Assembly: GCA_040112665.1 (NCBI GenBank)
Contig: CP157796.1
Location: 2,133,501 to 2,197,500, forward strand
Direction: 5' to 3'
Origin: Oceanicaulis sp.
GTDB lineage: Bacteria > Pseudomonadota > Alphaproteobacteria > Caulobacterales > Maricaulaceae
Length of the DNA: 64,000 nt
Numbering within the stretch: the first letter of the stretch is position 1; each line of letters opens with the position of its first letter. The position numbers and the translations under genes were made by a program. This document shows, piece after piece, positions 44,404 through 52,833 of this stretch. The notes beneath the pieces are model-generated. The model worked only from the letters and a program-made list of their open reading frames with translations, made no database searches and had not been told where the DNA came from.

Positions 44404-45177
44404 ATGGAACCGACTCCTGCTTATTCCGGATTCGACGGCGCGATGGCCGCGCTTTTGATCTTTGCGGTCTTCTTTTTCTGGCTGGTGTTCTTTCACCTAA
44501 GACCCCAGGACAAACGGGAAGGCTATCCCACGATCCGGCCCGACGGCTCGGTGCCGTTCAGGCAGGGCAAGGGGTTGTTTCCCATGCCCAAGGCCAAGGA
44601 AATCCGCCGCCCGCACGGCCAGCCCACGGTCGTCACGCCGCGTTCCGCCTCTCAGGCCGGCCCCCAGCCCGAGGTCATGCCCGAACGAAACGGCAAGCCG
44701 CTCCATCCCAGGGTGGACGGCCTGCTCGAAGGGATCGGCCCGGCCGCCTGGTCTGAACGCGAGGACGTCGCCGATCTCAACAAGGAGGGCGATCCCAAGC
44801 TCGCCTCCATGTTGCGCGAACCGGAGTATTCCATCCTTGAAGGCTGCCCCGATCCGCGCGGCTGGCCGGTGCAGGGCGGCGATCAGGTGCGGGCCGGGGC
44901 CGTGCGCGACATCTGGTTCAACCGCGCGGAATTCTTCCCGCGCTATATGGAAGTGGAGTCCGAGGCCGGCGACTATCTGCTGCCGATCTTTTTCGCCGTC
45001 ATCGACAGCGAGCTCGAGCTCGTGATCGTGCGCGACATGCCCGGCGAGCGGCTGTCGAACGCCCCGTTCCGCCGCCATGACGACCGGATCACCCTGCTTG
45101 AAGAAGACAAGGTCAACGCCTTCTTCGCGGGCGGCCGGTTCTACGGCAATTCGCCGCGCGGAAAGGACGTCGCATGA
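44404..45177 (+). CDS. puhA: Photosynthetic reaction-centre H subunit
   Basis: A 257-residue subunit with one N-terminal membrane helix (about residues 12-35) ending in [11 protein letters not shown], the family hallmark, and a cytoplasmic PRC-barrel domain. The conserved [14 protein letters not shown] and [15 protein letters not shown] stretches contribute to the proton path to QB. RBS AGGGG. Its stop overlaps puhB by 4 bp. Placed directly divergent from pufL, which is not the usual arrangement. Confidence 0.96.
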   Translation: MEPTPAYSGFDGAMAALLIFAVFFFWLVFFHLRPQDKREGYPTIRPDGSVPFRQGKGLFPMPKAKEIRRPHGQPTVVTPRSASQAGPQPEVMPERNGKPLHPRVDGLLEGIGPAAWSEREDVADLNKEGDPKLASMLREPEYSILEGCPDPRGWPVQGGDQVRAGAVRDIWFNRAEFFPRYMEVESEAGDYLLPIFFAVIDSELELVIVRDMPGERLSNAPFRRHDDRITLLEEDKVNAFFAGGRFYGNSPRGKDVA

Positions 45178-45803
45178 GCCGGGTCAGCGAAACCGAAGCG
45201 TGCGAGGCTCTGCCCGGACCGCTTCCCGAAGGCGAACGCGTGCTCTGGGCGGCGCGGCCGCCTTTCGGCGGCCTTATGCGGCATCTGTTCAAGGGGCGCT
45301 GGCTCGCCGGGATCGTCGGCGTGCTGGCGGTCTGGCCGGTGCTCGCCGCGCTCGACGCGGGCTATCCGCTCGCCCGGGCGCTGACCGCCGTGGTGCTGTT
45401 CCTGCCGGTCGCCGCGCCCGTGGCCGTGCTGTTGTGGATCTCCGCCAGGCTCGCGGCGCGGCACACGCTCTACGTGGCGACCGACCGGCGGGTGATCCTT
45501 CATGTCGGCTATGTCTTCACCCGCACGATCAACCTGCCGCTGACCGAGGTGAGGGACCTTGCGGTGAGAGTGCGCGAGGACGGGCTCGCCGATCTCCAGC
45601 TCACCGTCGACCGCACGGCGCCGATCGGATACGCGGCGCTGTTTCCGCATGTGCGGCTTGAGAAGATATTCAGCCCCACCCCGGTGCTGCGCTGCATTCC
45701 CGACGGCGAACAGGCCGCCGCCGCGCTCGCCGAGGCGCTGATGCGCGCCCGGCCGGGCTTCGTGGCCGGCGGCGCGGAACGCCCCGCAGCCGAGGCGGCC
45801 TGA
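45174..45803 (+). CDS. puhB: Photosynthetic complex assembly protein PuhB (bacterial PH domain)
   Basis: A 209-residue membrane protein. It starts LPGPLPEGERVLWAARPPF, has two hydrophobic segments (about residues 45-95) and a C-terminal PH-like domain that begins TLYVATDRRVILHVGYVFTR. In Rhodobacter, PuhB assists reaction-centre assembly. It overlaps puhA by 4 bp and is followed 14 bp later by puhC. Confidence 0.9.
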   Translation: MSRVSETEACEALPGPLPEGERVLWAARPPFGGLMRHLFKGRWLAGIVGVLAVWPVLAALDAGYPLARALTAVVLFLPVAAPVAVLLWISARLAARHTLYVATDRRVILHVGYVFTRTINLPLTEVRDLAVRVREDGLADLQLTVDRTAPIGYAALFPHVRLEKIFSPTPVLRCIPDGEQAAAALAEALMRARPGFVAGGAERPAAEAA

Positions 45804-45817
45804 GCGGGGAGGAGACC

Positions 45818-46249
45818 ATGGATCACGCCGAAGACGACTATCAGATCACGCCCGGCGCGCTGATCGCGGTGGGGCTTCTGGCGCTGGGCGCGATCCTCGT
45901 GGCGGTCCTCTCGCCCAGCGCGCTCGGCCCGCCTCAGGCCGAGGCGCTGAACCAGCGCCTCGTCGCGGTCGAGGACACCGTGCAGGACGGCATGGTGCTG
46001 CGCGATGCGCAGACCGGCGCGGTGCTGGCCGAGCTGGTGATCGAGGGCGATCTGTTCGCGATGACCGCGCTGCGTTCGGTCACGGGCCGGGTCGGCGCAC
46101 GGCCCGAAAGCGGCGGGTTCACGGTTCTGGTGATCGAACAGCCCGACGGCACGGGCTTCATCCGCGATCCCGCCACCGGCCGCACCATGCCGCTCTCAGG
46201 CTTCGGGCCGGACAACGCCGAGGCGCTGCTGGCGCTGGTGGACGGGTAG
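45818..46249 (+). CDS. puhC: Photosynthetic complex assembly protein PuhC
   Basis: A 143-residue protein with one N-terminal membrane segment (about residues 13-30) and a periplasmic domain with the GFIRDPATGRTMPLSGFG motif seen in PuhC proteins. In Rhodobacter it helps reaction-centre/LH1 organisation. RBS GGGGAGGAG. Last gene of puhABC; the genes that often follow (acsF, puhE, hemA) are absent, and 167 bp later the integrated element begins. Confidence 0.88.
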   Translation: MDHAEDDYQITPGALIAVGLLALGAILVAVLSPSALGPPQAEALNQRLVAVEDTVQDGMVLRDAQTGAVLAELVIEGDLFAMTALRSVTGRVGARPESGGFTVLVIEQPDGTGFIRDPATGRTMPLSGFGPDNAEALLALVDG

Positions 46250-46416
46250 GGCTGCCTCACGCTTGCGCGGGCCGCCGGCTCACCGCGCCTCGATGAGCGC
46301 CGCCGCCGCTGCGAGATACAGCGCTGCGGTCAGACGGCCCGGCAGCGTCCGCATAGGGTCGGGACGGGCCCATACCCGACCGTATTTGGTCCAACGTTTT
46401 TCGTAAACTGAAGTTA
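46250..46416. other. Spacer between puhC and the integrated element
   Basis: 167 bp with no convincing gene. Together with the element's left edge and the integrase leader, the gene-free stretch is 411 bp (46250-46660). Before insertion this DNA would have lain immediately downstream of tRNA-Arg. Confidence 0.5.
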
Positions 46417-46468
46417 TGGCGCGCCGGGGAAGATTCGAACTCCCGACCCCCAGATTCGTAGTCTGGTG
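46417..46468 (-). repeat. Left attachment site, partial tRNA-Arg copy
   Basis: 52 bp identical to 54980-55031. It covers the CCA end, acceptor 3' strand, T arm, variable loop and anticodon arm of tRNA-Arg(ACG), but not the 5' half. The sequence diverges right after GTCTGGTG. Confidence 0.93.
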
Positions 46469-46660
46469 AAATCTCCTACGTACTCTTTCTTCGATCTACG
46501 CACATATGCGCCAACCCTCTGATCGGTATTGGCTTTTCCCGCCCCATCGGTACTTTCGATCTCGTTCGGATGCGCGAGTTTTCGCTCCGAACTGCTTCCA
46601 CGGTGCTTCCACGAAGCTTCCGGGACGCATGTCAGAGGCCCGAAAGAACAGGAGGGGAAC

Positions 46661-47848
46661 ATGTCGAACAAGCTGAAACTCACCAACACCAACGTCCGCG
46701 CGCTCGCTACGACCGGACAGGACTACAAGGTTTGGGACACCGAGGTCTCAGGGCTTCATGTCCGCGTCACCAAGGCCGGGTCGAAGTCCTTCGCCTTTTT
46801 CTACCGCACGGCGGATGGTCGTCAGCGTTCAATCCGGATCGGCAAGACCACGATGACCGTCACCGAGGCCCGTGAGCGTGCCCGTGCACTGCGTGTTCAG
46901 GTGGATCAAGGCGAGGACCCGTCTCAAGAGCGCAAGGGGCGTCTCACCGCGCCGACGATGGCGGACCTGTGGGACGCGTATCTTGAGCAGCACGCCAAGC
47001 CCAACAAGAAACCCCGGAGCATCGCCGAGGACGAGCGTCTGTGGCGCATGCACCTTTCGCCCCGTTTCGCCAAGGAGAAGGTGGCCAACGTGAGCGTGGC
47101 CGAGGTCCGGACCATGATGTCCAAGATGCGCGACACCCCCGGAGCCGCCAATCGCTCGTTTGCGCTCCTGTCTATGATGTTCACCTTCGCGATCCAGAAC
47201 GAATGGCGCGAGACCAACCCGTGCCGTGCGGTCAAGAAGTACCCGGAGAACCAGATCGAGCGCTACCTGTCGGCGGAGGAGACCGAACGGCTGCTCGCGG
47301 CCTGTGACGCAGACGAGAATGAGACTGCCGCGCGGATCGTGGAGTTTCTGGTTCTCACCGGGGCGCGCAAGAGCGAGGTGTTCTCGATGGAGTGGCGGGA
47401 CCTTCAGGGTCTGGCGACTGAAACGCCGACTTGGCTGATCCCCGTAGGTCAGCAGAAGGGCGAGCGCCATACCCGCAAAGCTTTTGCCCGCCAGCTTTCG
47501 CCCCAAGCGGCTGATCTTCTGCGCCGCTGGAAAGGCGAGTGTCCGACGCCTTCAGTCCGGTACGTTTTCCCTTCGCCCCGGAAGCCGGACCAGCCGGTGC
47601 CCTGCATCAAGGGTGCGTGGGATCGCATCCGCCAGCGTGCGAACCTGAAAGACGTGCGGATTCACGATCTCCGGCACTCATTCGCCTCGTTCGCCGTGAA
47701 CAATGGCGCACCGCTCTACGCGGTGGGCGGAGCGCTCGGCCATAAGGATGTGAAGACGACGCAGCGTTACGCTCACTTGACGGACCAGACCGTGCGTGGG
47801 GTCGCCTCTGGCGTTGGCGCAATTGTTGGATCATTCCGGGGGCGGTGA
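46661..47848 (+). CDS. int: Tyrosine recombinase integrase (P4/DUF4102 type)
   Basis: A 395-residue integrase. The start at 46661 has AGGAGGGG upstream; the frame is open 44 codons further up but without RBS. Residues 5-80 are the arm-binding domain (VSGLHVRVTKAGSKSFAFFY), 95-190 the core-binding domain, 200-390 the catalytic domain with Arg in TGARKSEVFSMEW, HDLRHSFAS and the LGHKDVKTTQRYAHL tyrosine. It is next to the left attachment site, 192 bp away. Confidence 0.95.
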   Translation: MSNKLKLTNTNVRALATTGQDYKVWDTEVSGLHVRVTKAGSKSFAFFYRTADGRQRSIRIGKTTMTVTEARERARALRVQVDQGEDPSQERKGRLTAPTMADLWDAYLEQHAKPNKKPRSIAEDERLWRMHLSPRFAKEKVANVSVAEVRTMMSKMRDTPGAANRSFALLSMMFTFAIQNEWRETNPCRAVKKYPENQIERYLSAEETERLLAACDADENETAARIVEFLVLTGARKSEVFSMEWRDLQGLATETPTWLIPVGQQKGERHTRKAFARQLSPQAADLLRRWKGECPTPSVRYVFPSPRKPDQPVPCIKGAWDRIRQRANLKDVRIHDLRHSFASFAVNNGAPLYAVGGALGHKDVKTTQRYAHLTDQTVRGVASGVGAIVGSFRGR

Positions 47849-47856
47849 ACGCTGGT

Positions 47857-48093
47857 TCAGACCGCTGCTTCCTGCGGCTCGGTCGGAAGCGCCCTGCGTT
47901 CGATTTCGCCTAAAATACTCACCACCTTTTCGGCGTCGGCGTCCTCGAACAGGCCGTCGATGCCGAGGGGGCTGGTGTCTGTGAAAGGCGGCTCGTAGAG
48001 ACGCCCCGCCTCGACGACGCCGGAGCGCGTCAGCTCTTCAATCAACAGTTCGATGAAGTCGATCTGACTAGCCGAGATCGGCGATCTACGAGG
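47857..48093 (-). pseudogene. Remnant of a type I restriction enzyme R subunit (HsdR C-terminus)
   Basis: About 79 codons open between an in-frame TAA (48094-48096) and a TGA (47857-47859). The part from ISASQIDFIELLIEELT through RLYEPPFTDTSPLGIDGLF matches the extreme C-terminus of EcoEI-type HsdR. The rest of hsdR and any hsdM/hsdS are missing. A 62-codon sub-frame has an internal ATG at 48045, but there is no reason to think it is translated. Confidence 0.75.
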
Positions 48094-48107
48094 TTAAGCG
48101 GTTGGGA

Positions 48108-48944
48108 CTAGCTGTCGAGAACCCTTGCAGGGTTCCGCCGGTGATCGAGCTTCGCTTGTAGCTCGGCGACTATCTCATCTGGCTCGGGAGGGGTTCCTTC
48201 CCGCAAGGCGTTCCGCACTTCGTCCCACTCTGAATAGACAACGTTCACGTCGCCAAGCCGGTAGTCATCACCTTGCTTGGCTATTGGATAGGTGAGCCAT
48301 GTCACTTCACTGTTTGCGCGGGTAGTGGCTCCAAAGGCTGGAAGCGCCCCGAAGAATTGTGTGTCCACTACGACAAAGAAGCGCTTTCCCCAGCGGCGGA
48401 ACACCGGCACCTTGAGCTGAAGCTGGGGGACCAGGCGCTTTTGCGCCGACGATCGGAAATCTGGACGGCGGTCTGAATTCGGTAGGTCGAGCGTTCTTTC
48501 TTGCAGGTAGTGCCGTAGGGGCGAGCGGATTTCACCGCCCGAGAAGTAGACCGCCTGGACTTCGACAGCTGCGAAGTCAGTCACTGTCCCGTCTTCAATC
48601 TTCCCAAGGAGGTAGTCGACCTTGCCTATTTTGCGGTCGCTATCCTCTTCGCTCTCGGCTTCGATCTTGAGGATGCGGACTTCGGGAAAGATACCGAAAC
48701 GCACGTTTTCGCCAAAGGCCAGCCGGGCCGCATCCTTGAAGATGATGTCGCGCTCGATGAAGCGCACCGGACAGAGCGCCGCCGCTTCGTGACCGTCGGA
48801 AAGCGAACAGATACCGATTGGGTCAGTCTTGCTCGACTTGGTACATTTGCTGTCACGGAACGGGCAGAGCTTGGCGCTCCTGCTCGTCCAGGCCGCCTCT
48901 GTTTGATTGTCGACGCCAAACCCAAAGATTTCAGAAATCAGCAT
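48108..48944 (-). CDS. NotI-family restriction endonuclease
   Basis: A 278-residue nuclease. The start at 48944 has AAAGGG upstream, 16 bp after the methylase stop. Four cysteines, C27-C34-C46-C58, in the contexts LCPFRDSKC, GICSL and ALCPVRF match the metal-binding site of NotI. The PD-(D/E)XK core reads KVDYLLG then AAVEVQAVYFSG; NotI has LEIQTMDF at this place, Gln replacing the usual Lys. Shorter than NotI (383 residues). Cognate methylase and RHH protein are upstream. Target sequence cannot be predicted. Confidence 0.85.
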   Translation of the reverse strand: MLISEIFGFGVDNQTEAAWTSRSAKLCPFRDSKCTKSSKTDPIGICSLSDGHEAAALCPVRFIERDIIFKDAARLAFGENVRFGIFPEVRILKIEAESEEDSDRKIGKVDYLLGKIEDGTVTDFAAVEVQAVYFSGGEIRSPLRHYLQERTLDLPNSDRRPDFRSSAQKRLVPQLQLKVPVFRRWGKRFFVVVDTQFFGALPAFGATTRANSEVTWLTYPIAKQGDDYRLGDVNVVYSEWDEVRNALREGTPPEPDEIVAELQAKLDHRRNPARVLDS

Positions 48945-48960
48945 GAAACACCCTTTGCCG

Positions 48961-50097
48961 CTATTCAGCGGCGGCCACGGGTGTAGCATAGAGGAATTCT
49001 TCAGCTTCTAGAATGGCTTCTCCGATCCGGCGACCGAGAAGCGGGGGAACCGCGTTGCCGATCTGGACATACTGCTCTGTACGCGAACCCTCGAAATGAA
49101 ACCAGTCGGGGAAGGATTGGATGCGCGCCGCTTCGCGAACGGTGATGACCCGATCCTGTTCCGGATGGATGTAGGCCCCCCAATGGAGGTCACACTTGGT
49201 GAGAACGGTGCAGGACAGACCGCCCCATGTCATCCGCCCGTAGCGCTTTGTGTGATCGCAGCGACGGGCTTTCTTCATGCCAGCGGGCAACAAATCAATA
49301 GGTACGTCGCGCCAGCTGCCACCAGGCGGGATATGCTTCATCCGCTCGATGTTGATCGGTGCGAGCCGTGGTGCAGAATGGTTACGGACAGCGTTCGAGC
49401 CGCCGCGTAACATGACCTGGTAGTCTCCCTGAGCTTCACGGGCGTAAGGCTGCACGCCTCTATCCTCGCCGTTTGCGAGAGCTGGCAGGTCACTGATCGC
49501 ATCTTTGATCGTGTTGAAAGGGATGAGGCCTTCGCCGTGGGTTTTGGTCGGCCAGACGATTGGCAGACCTTCTCGGTTGCCGATGAAGACAACCCGCCGC
49601 CGCTCTTGGGGCACGCCATACTCTTCCGCGCGGAGCACCTTATGCTCGACTTTGTAGCCCAGCTTTTTCAGGCCTGAGAGGATCGCGCCGACGGCAGCGC
49701 CGTTACCGGCAGAGGTGATGCCAGTGACATTCTCCATGACAACCCAGCGTGGGTTCAGGCCCTCGACCAGACGGAGGTACTCTTTGAAGAGTTGGCTACG
49801 CTCGTCGTGCATACCACGCTGATGATTGTATACGCTGAATGCTTGGCAGGGTGGACCGCCGACAAGGCAATCCAGCTCTCCGCGTTTGATACCTGCCGCC
49901 GAAAGGAGCGCGTCGGCAGTGATGTCTTGGACCGGGCCAGGCAGAAACTTGGCGTCTTGGTGCGTTGCTGCAAATGTGCGGCCAGCGGCCTCATCGAAGT
50001 CATTGCCTGCGAGCACATGGAAACCAGCTTGGCGAAGGCCTTCGGTCAGGCCGCCCGCACCGCAAAACAGATCAATCGCCGTGTAAGTCTTATCCAT
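48961..50097 (-). CDS. DNA (cytosine-5-)-methyltransferase
   Basis: A 378-residue C5 methylase. The start at 50097 (AGGGGG upstream) removes 48 unlikely residues. Motif I DLFCGAGGLTEG, motif IV VGGPPCQAFS with the catalytic Cys, motif VI MENV, motif VIII QERRRVVFIG, motif X QIGNAVPP. The target-recognition region is between VIII and IX (about residues 190-300). Pairs with the NotI-type nuclease directly downstream. Its start overlaps the end of the RHH gene by 8 bp. Confidence 0.95.
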   Translation of the reverse strand: MDKTYTAIDLFCGAGGLTEGLRQAGFHVLAGNDFDEAAGRTFAATHQDAKFLPGPVQDITADALLSAAGIKRGELDCLVGGPPCQAFSVYNHQRGMHDERSQLFKEYLRLVEGLNPRWVVMENVTGITSAGNGAAVGAILSGLKKLGYKVEHKVLRAEEYGVPQERRRVVFIGNREGLPIVWPTKTHGEGLIPFNTIKDAISDLPALANGEDRGVQPYAREAQGDYQVMLRGGSNAVRNHSAPRLAPINIERMKHIPPGGSWRDVPIDLLPAGMKKARRCDHTKRYGRMTWGGLSCTVLTKCDLHWGAYIHPEQDRVITVREAARIQSFPDWFHFEGSRTEQYVQIGNAVPPLLGRRIGEAILEAEEFLYATPVAAAE

Positions 50098-50332
50098 GCC
50101 TGCCCCCTGCAGCTCGCCCAAGGCCAAGGGGCAGCTGTAGCTCTTCGTTCTCGTAGCGTTCACGGAAGTCCGTGACCGCTTTCCTGGTGAGCCAGGAGAG
50201 CGATACGTCATGCCGCTCGGCAATTGCAGAGAGAGCTGCATAGTCTGCCTCCGACAAGGAGACCGTGATCCTATGCCCTTTCTTTGCGCTCACCACAATG
50301 TATGTTCCCTTAACGTTCTTGTCTAGCATCAA
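50090..50332 (-). CDS. Ribbon-helix-helix protein, possible controller of the R-M operon
   Basis: An 80-residue protein. Residues 18-65 read as a ribbon-helix-helix unit (HRITVSLSEADYAALSAIAE then SLSWLTRKAVTDFRERY). The start at 50332 or 50329 has a poor RBS. It is first in the RHH-methylase-nuclease operon with an 8-bp overlap. R-M systems often carry an HTH controller (C protein); an RHH in this place would be an unusual equivalent. Function is inferred from position. Confidence 0.7.
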   Translation of the reverse strand: MMLDKNVKGTYIVVSAKKGHRITVSLSEADYAALSAIAERHDVSLSWLTRKAVTDFRERYENEELQLPLGLGRAAGGRHG

Positions 50333-50771
50333 TCAACTGGCGTGAATCAGACTGCATCACTTTGCTTCGCTCTGCAAATCATTGATGCGGACCAACAAGC
50401 GTTTTCGTGTGGATAGCAACAAGCGTTGGCGGGAGAATGTCGGTCTCAGTCCGTTATATACCGCGATGCGACAGCACTCGGAGGTCCGCTCACTATATGG
50501 GTCTCAGCGCGTTTCGACGGATGCATATCCAAGTGCTAGTGATGCGGAGAAGTCATATCGTTTTTCGATAAATCCGTCTTATACACCGCCAATCCTCGCC
50601 AGACGCTCACAGGGGCGCGAGGCGTGGTTCGGCATGGAGACCAGCGGACGACCTCAGGGCGCGCGCCTGCGACCGCCAGGGAGCGAATGGCAAGGTGTTA
50701 GGTGAGGGTGTCAGCCTGAAACCGCCGACAAGCGGTGAACTTGGGGACAAGAACGGGTCAACTCAGTGCGA
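50333..50771. other. 439-bp AT-richer region, possible operators, no clear gene
   Basis: This is the promoter side of the R-M operon. CAACAAGCGTT occurs at 50393-50403 and 50417-50427, 24 bp apart, 60-95 bp before the RHH start, fitting an RHH operator. GGTCTCAG also occurs twice (50442-50449, 50500-50507). A 107-codon plus-strand frame at 50382 lacks an RBS and looks random. Confidence 0.45.
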
Positions 50772-51752
50772 TCAGTGCCCGACCGAGACAAGCTTCTCAC
50801 TATTGAGCCGGTCTTCGTCATCCCAACGGTAAGCTGTCAGCAATCCGCCGGGCCTCGCGATGCTGAAGTCGAGGCAGCAGACGTTCGGCTCGCGCGCGAT
50901 CCAAGGAGTCCCGTGTCGAGGACTGAACCAGTAGTGCCCGAAGAAGACCGGCTTTTCGTCGAGCGGGTATCTCAAGCCGAAGTCCGGCTCTTCCTGAACC
51001 ATAGCCAGTCTAAGCTTAAAGTCTGGCGGTCCAAGAACCCGGTCGGGCCATGGGCCGTGTTCAACCCACCATGCAATGCGCGCTTCGGTCCGGACGTGTC
51101 CGTCCTTGTCTTGGAACGTCACGCCATCCGGCAGGGTCGTCTCTGCGCCCTTGAGCAAGACATCGGTCGCATCGCGCAGTGGATCGCCCTTCGTCGCGGT
51201 TCGGTGCCAGAAGGCGTCGTGTTGTGCCCGGCGCTTGGCGGTTGCGTCGTCCAGCGCCTCAATGTGCCGTGCACTCCAACAGGCGTGTACTGCTCGTAGG
51301 CCGGGCAGATCGATCCAGAGGGGGAGCGTGCGGAACCATGCGATGTCTTCCTGCATTCGGTCCAAGCCGTCTTGCCGGGTGTGATACTGGCTGAGGAAGG
51401 CGAGGTGCTGGCGAAGGTTCTTGTCAGAGCGCGGTCGCAGGTGAAGCCCCTTCGTATCCGGGTGCTCCATCGAGAAGTGGACGGCGTTCAGCTCGTGGTT
51501 CCCGGCTAAGCAGACCGCTTCACCGTGCTCGACCATGCGCCGGACCAGCGCGACCACTTCGACGTTGGCCGGTCCTCTGTCGATCAGATCGCCGAGGAAG
51601 AGGACCTTTCGTCCTTGAGGGTGCCGGTAGATGCCGCTCAGCGGTTCATATCCGAGCCGCGTAAGAAGCGTTTGCAACGGATCGAGGTGGCCGTGGACAT
51701 CTCCGATCAGGTCAATGCCGGTTGCATCGTTCAGCAATTGGTCTGGCGTCAT
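50772..51752 (-). CDS. PPP-family metallophosphoesterase (Ser/Thr phosphatase-like)
   Basis: A 326-residue phosphatase. Signatures: GDVHGHLDPL (about residues 17-26), GDLIDRGP, GNHELNAVHF, late GHYWFS. This is the pattern of bacterial PPP enzymes such as PrpE or polynucleotide-associated Pnkp phosphatases. RBS AAGGAG. Alone between the R-M operon and a small RHH gene. On mobile elements such enzymes sometimes serve in defence or signalling; here no partner tells which. Confidence 0.85.
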   Translation of the reverse strand: MTPDQLLNDATGIDLIGDVHGHLDPLQTLLTRLGYEPLSGIYRHPQGRKVLFLGDLIDRGPANVEVVALVRRMVEHGEAVCLAGNHELNAVHFSMEHPDTKGLHLRPRSDKNLRQHLAFLSQYHTRQDGLDRMQEDIAWFRTLPLWIDLPGLRAVHACWSARHIEALDDATAKRRAQHDAFWHRTATKGDPLRDATDVLLKGAETTLPDGVTFQDKDGHVRTEARIAWWVEHGPWPDRVLGPPDFKLRLAMVQEEPDFGLRYPLDEKPVFFGHYWFSPRHGTPWIAREPNVCCLDFSIARPGGLLTAYRWDDEDRLNSEKLVSVGH

Positions 51753-51785
51753 TCAGTCTCCTTGATTGGAAGGGTTGGTGGGATG

Positions 51786-51989
51786 TCAGCGTTTCAGTCG
51801 CCTCCGCTCGGCCTGTAATCCAGCGGCCAGAAGCTGCCGGATCGCGTCGGCCCGGCTCACGTTGAGCAGCGGGAATTCCTCTTTGATGATCCCCACGTAC
51901 TCATCGACCTGAGCGACCAGATCGTCCGGCAGCCGCACCGCCAGCGTGTCCATCGTCGAAGCTTTTTTGGGGCGGCCACGTATCGCCAT
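51786..51989 (-). CDS. Small ribbon-helix-helix protein
   Basis: A 67-residue basic protein. The start at 51989 (GGGAG upstream) gives MAIRGRPKKASTMDTLAVRL, then LPDDLVAQVDEYV and VSRADAIRQLLAAGL, an RHH DNA-binding pattern. It may control the element's own genes. It lies 33 bp before the phosphatase start on the same strand. Confidence 0.7.
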   Translation of the reverse strand: MAIRGRPKKASTMDTLAVRLPDDLVAQVDEYVGIIKEEFPLLNVSRADAIRQLLAAGLQAERRRLKR

Positions 51990-52101
51990 GCTCGACTCCC
52001 GTTCGTTTGTGATTTTTCGTATACGATATATCACGAGAGGAGACAAGCAGGCCTCCGGCGTCATCATAGAAGCCGAAATCTGGTGTTCGCCGGGGTTGGA
52101 A

Positions 52102-52560
52102 TCAGGTGAACAGCTTCGCCCGCCCCTCCGGACCGATCAGCATCAGCGACATGATGCGGTCTTGGTCCTCGGTCATGTGCTCGCACGTCATCCCGGCGTC
52201 CCGGATGGCCTGAATGTGCCGGAACTCGGCAGGCGTCACGATCCGCGACAGCATTTCGAGATAGGGCTGTGCCTTCACACCCTTCTCCCGCGCGTATTGC
52301 TCGACCCACATCGGGAAGAGGTGTTCGAGCGGGGTGTTGGTGAGGCGGGCGATCCCCTTCAGCGCGTGGAGGGCGACACGGGTCTTTCCGGTCTTCCACA
52401 TCGCCACAATGTTCGAGCGCTCATAGCCAAGCTCGGCAGCGATCTCGGCGTTGGTCATGCCGGACAGCTCGGCAAGGTTCTCGTTCAGCCACTCCGCGAG
52501 AGCGTAGCTCGTGCCGGTGTTGACGGAAGTCTGCGGACGGCCGGGGCCAGTCTTCTTCAT
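52102..52560 (-). CDS. Helix-turn-helix (XRE-like) regulator
   Basis: A 152-residue protein. The start at 52560 has AAGGAG upstream. An HTH is visible (MTNAEIAAELGYERSNIVAMWKTG, about residues 36-58), followed by a helical C-terminal part (LHALKGIARLTNTPLEHLFP). It fits small phage- or plasmid-type regulators; the exact family is unclear. It faces away from the iteron-like region. Confidence 0.7.
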   Translation of the reverse strand: MKKTGPGRPQTSVNTGTSYALAEWLNENLAELSGMTNAEIAAELGYERSNIVAMWKTGKTRVALHALKGIARLTNTPLEHLFPMWVEQYAREKGVKAQPYLEMLSRIVTPAEFRHIQAIRDAGMTCEHMTEDQDRIMSLMLIGPEGRAKLFT

Positions 52561-52833
52561 GATTTCTCCTTCGTTTGTTGATCCGAACGCTTGAAACCGC
52601 GTCACGAAGGAGAGTGTATTCATGGTGAATAGGGGGTCTCGCGGGAAACGCGAGCTGACTGCATTACGAGCGATGCCAAACGATCTGCTTGTCCGCGATA
52701 CCCCGAACCTATGTCTGCGAAACCACGATCTCAGGCCCTGAAAGCGATCAGGAGGCCGGAATTACTAGCCCGTCCACGGTTCACTTCGTGGGATCGCGGA
52801 CACTCTGAGACCCGGCAGGCGCAAAAGCCTTGT

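Noticed and set aside
46250..46416. Minus-strand frame ending in a hydrophobic run behind puhC
   Set aside because: It runs back into the tRNA fragment without a start codon and RBS; treated as non-coding.
50382..50705. 107-codon plus-strand frame in the R-M promoter region
   Set aside because: No RBS, random-looking composition, no similarity; it lies where operators are expected.
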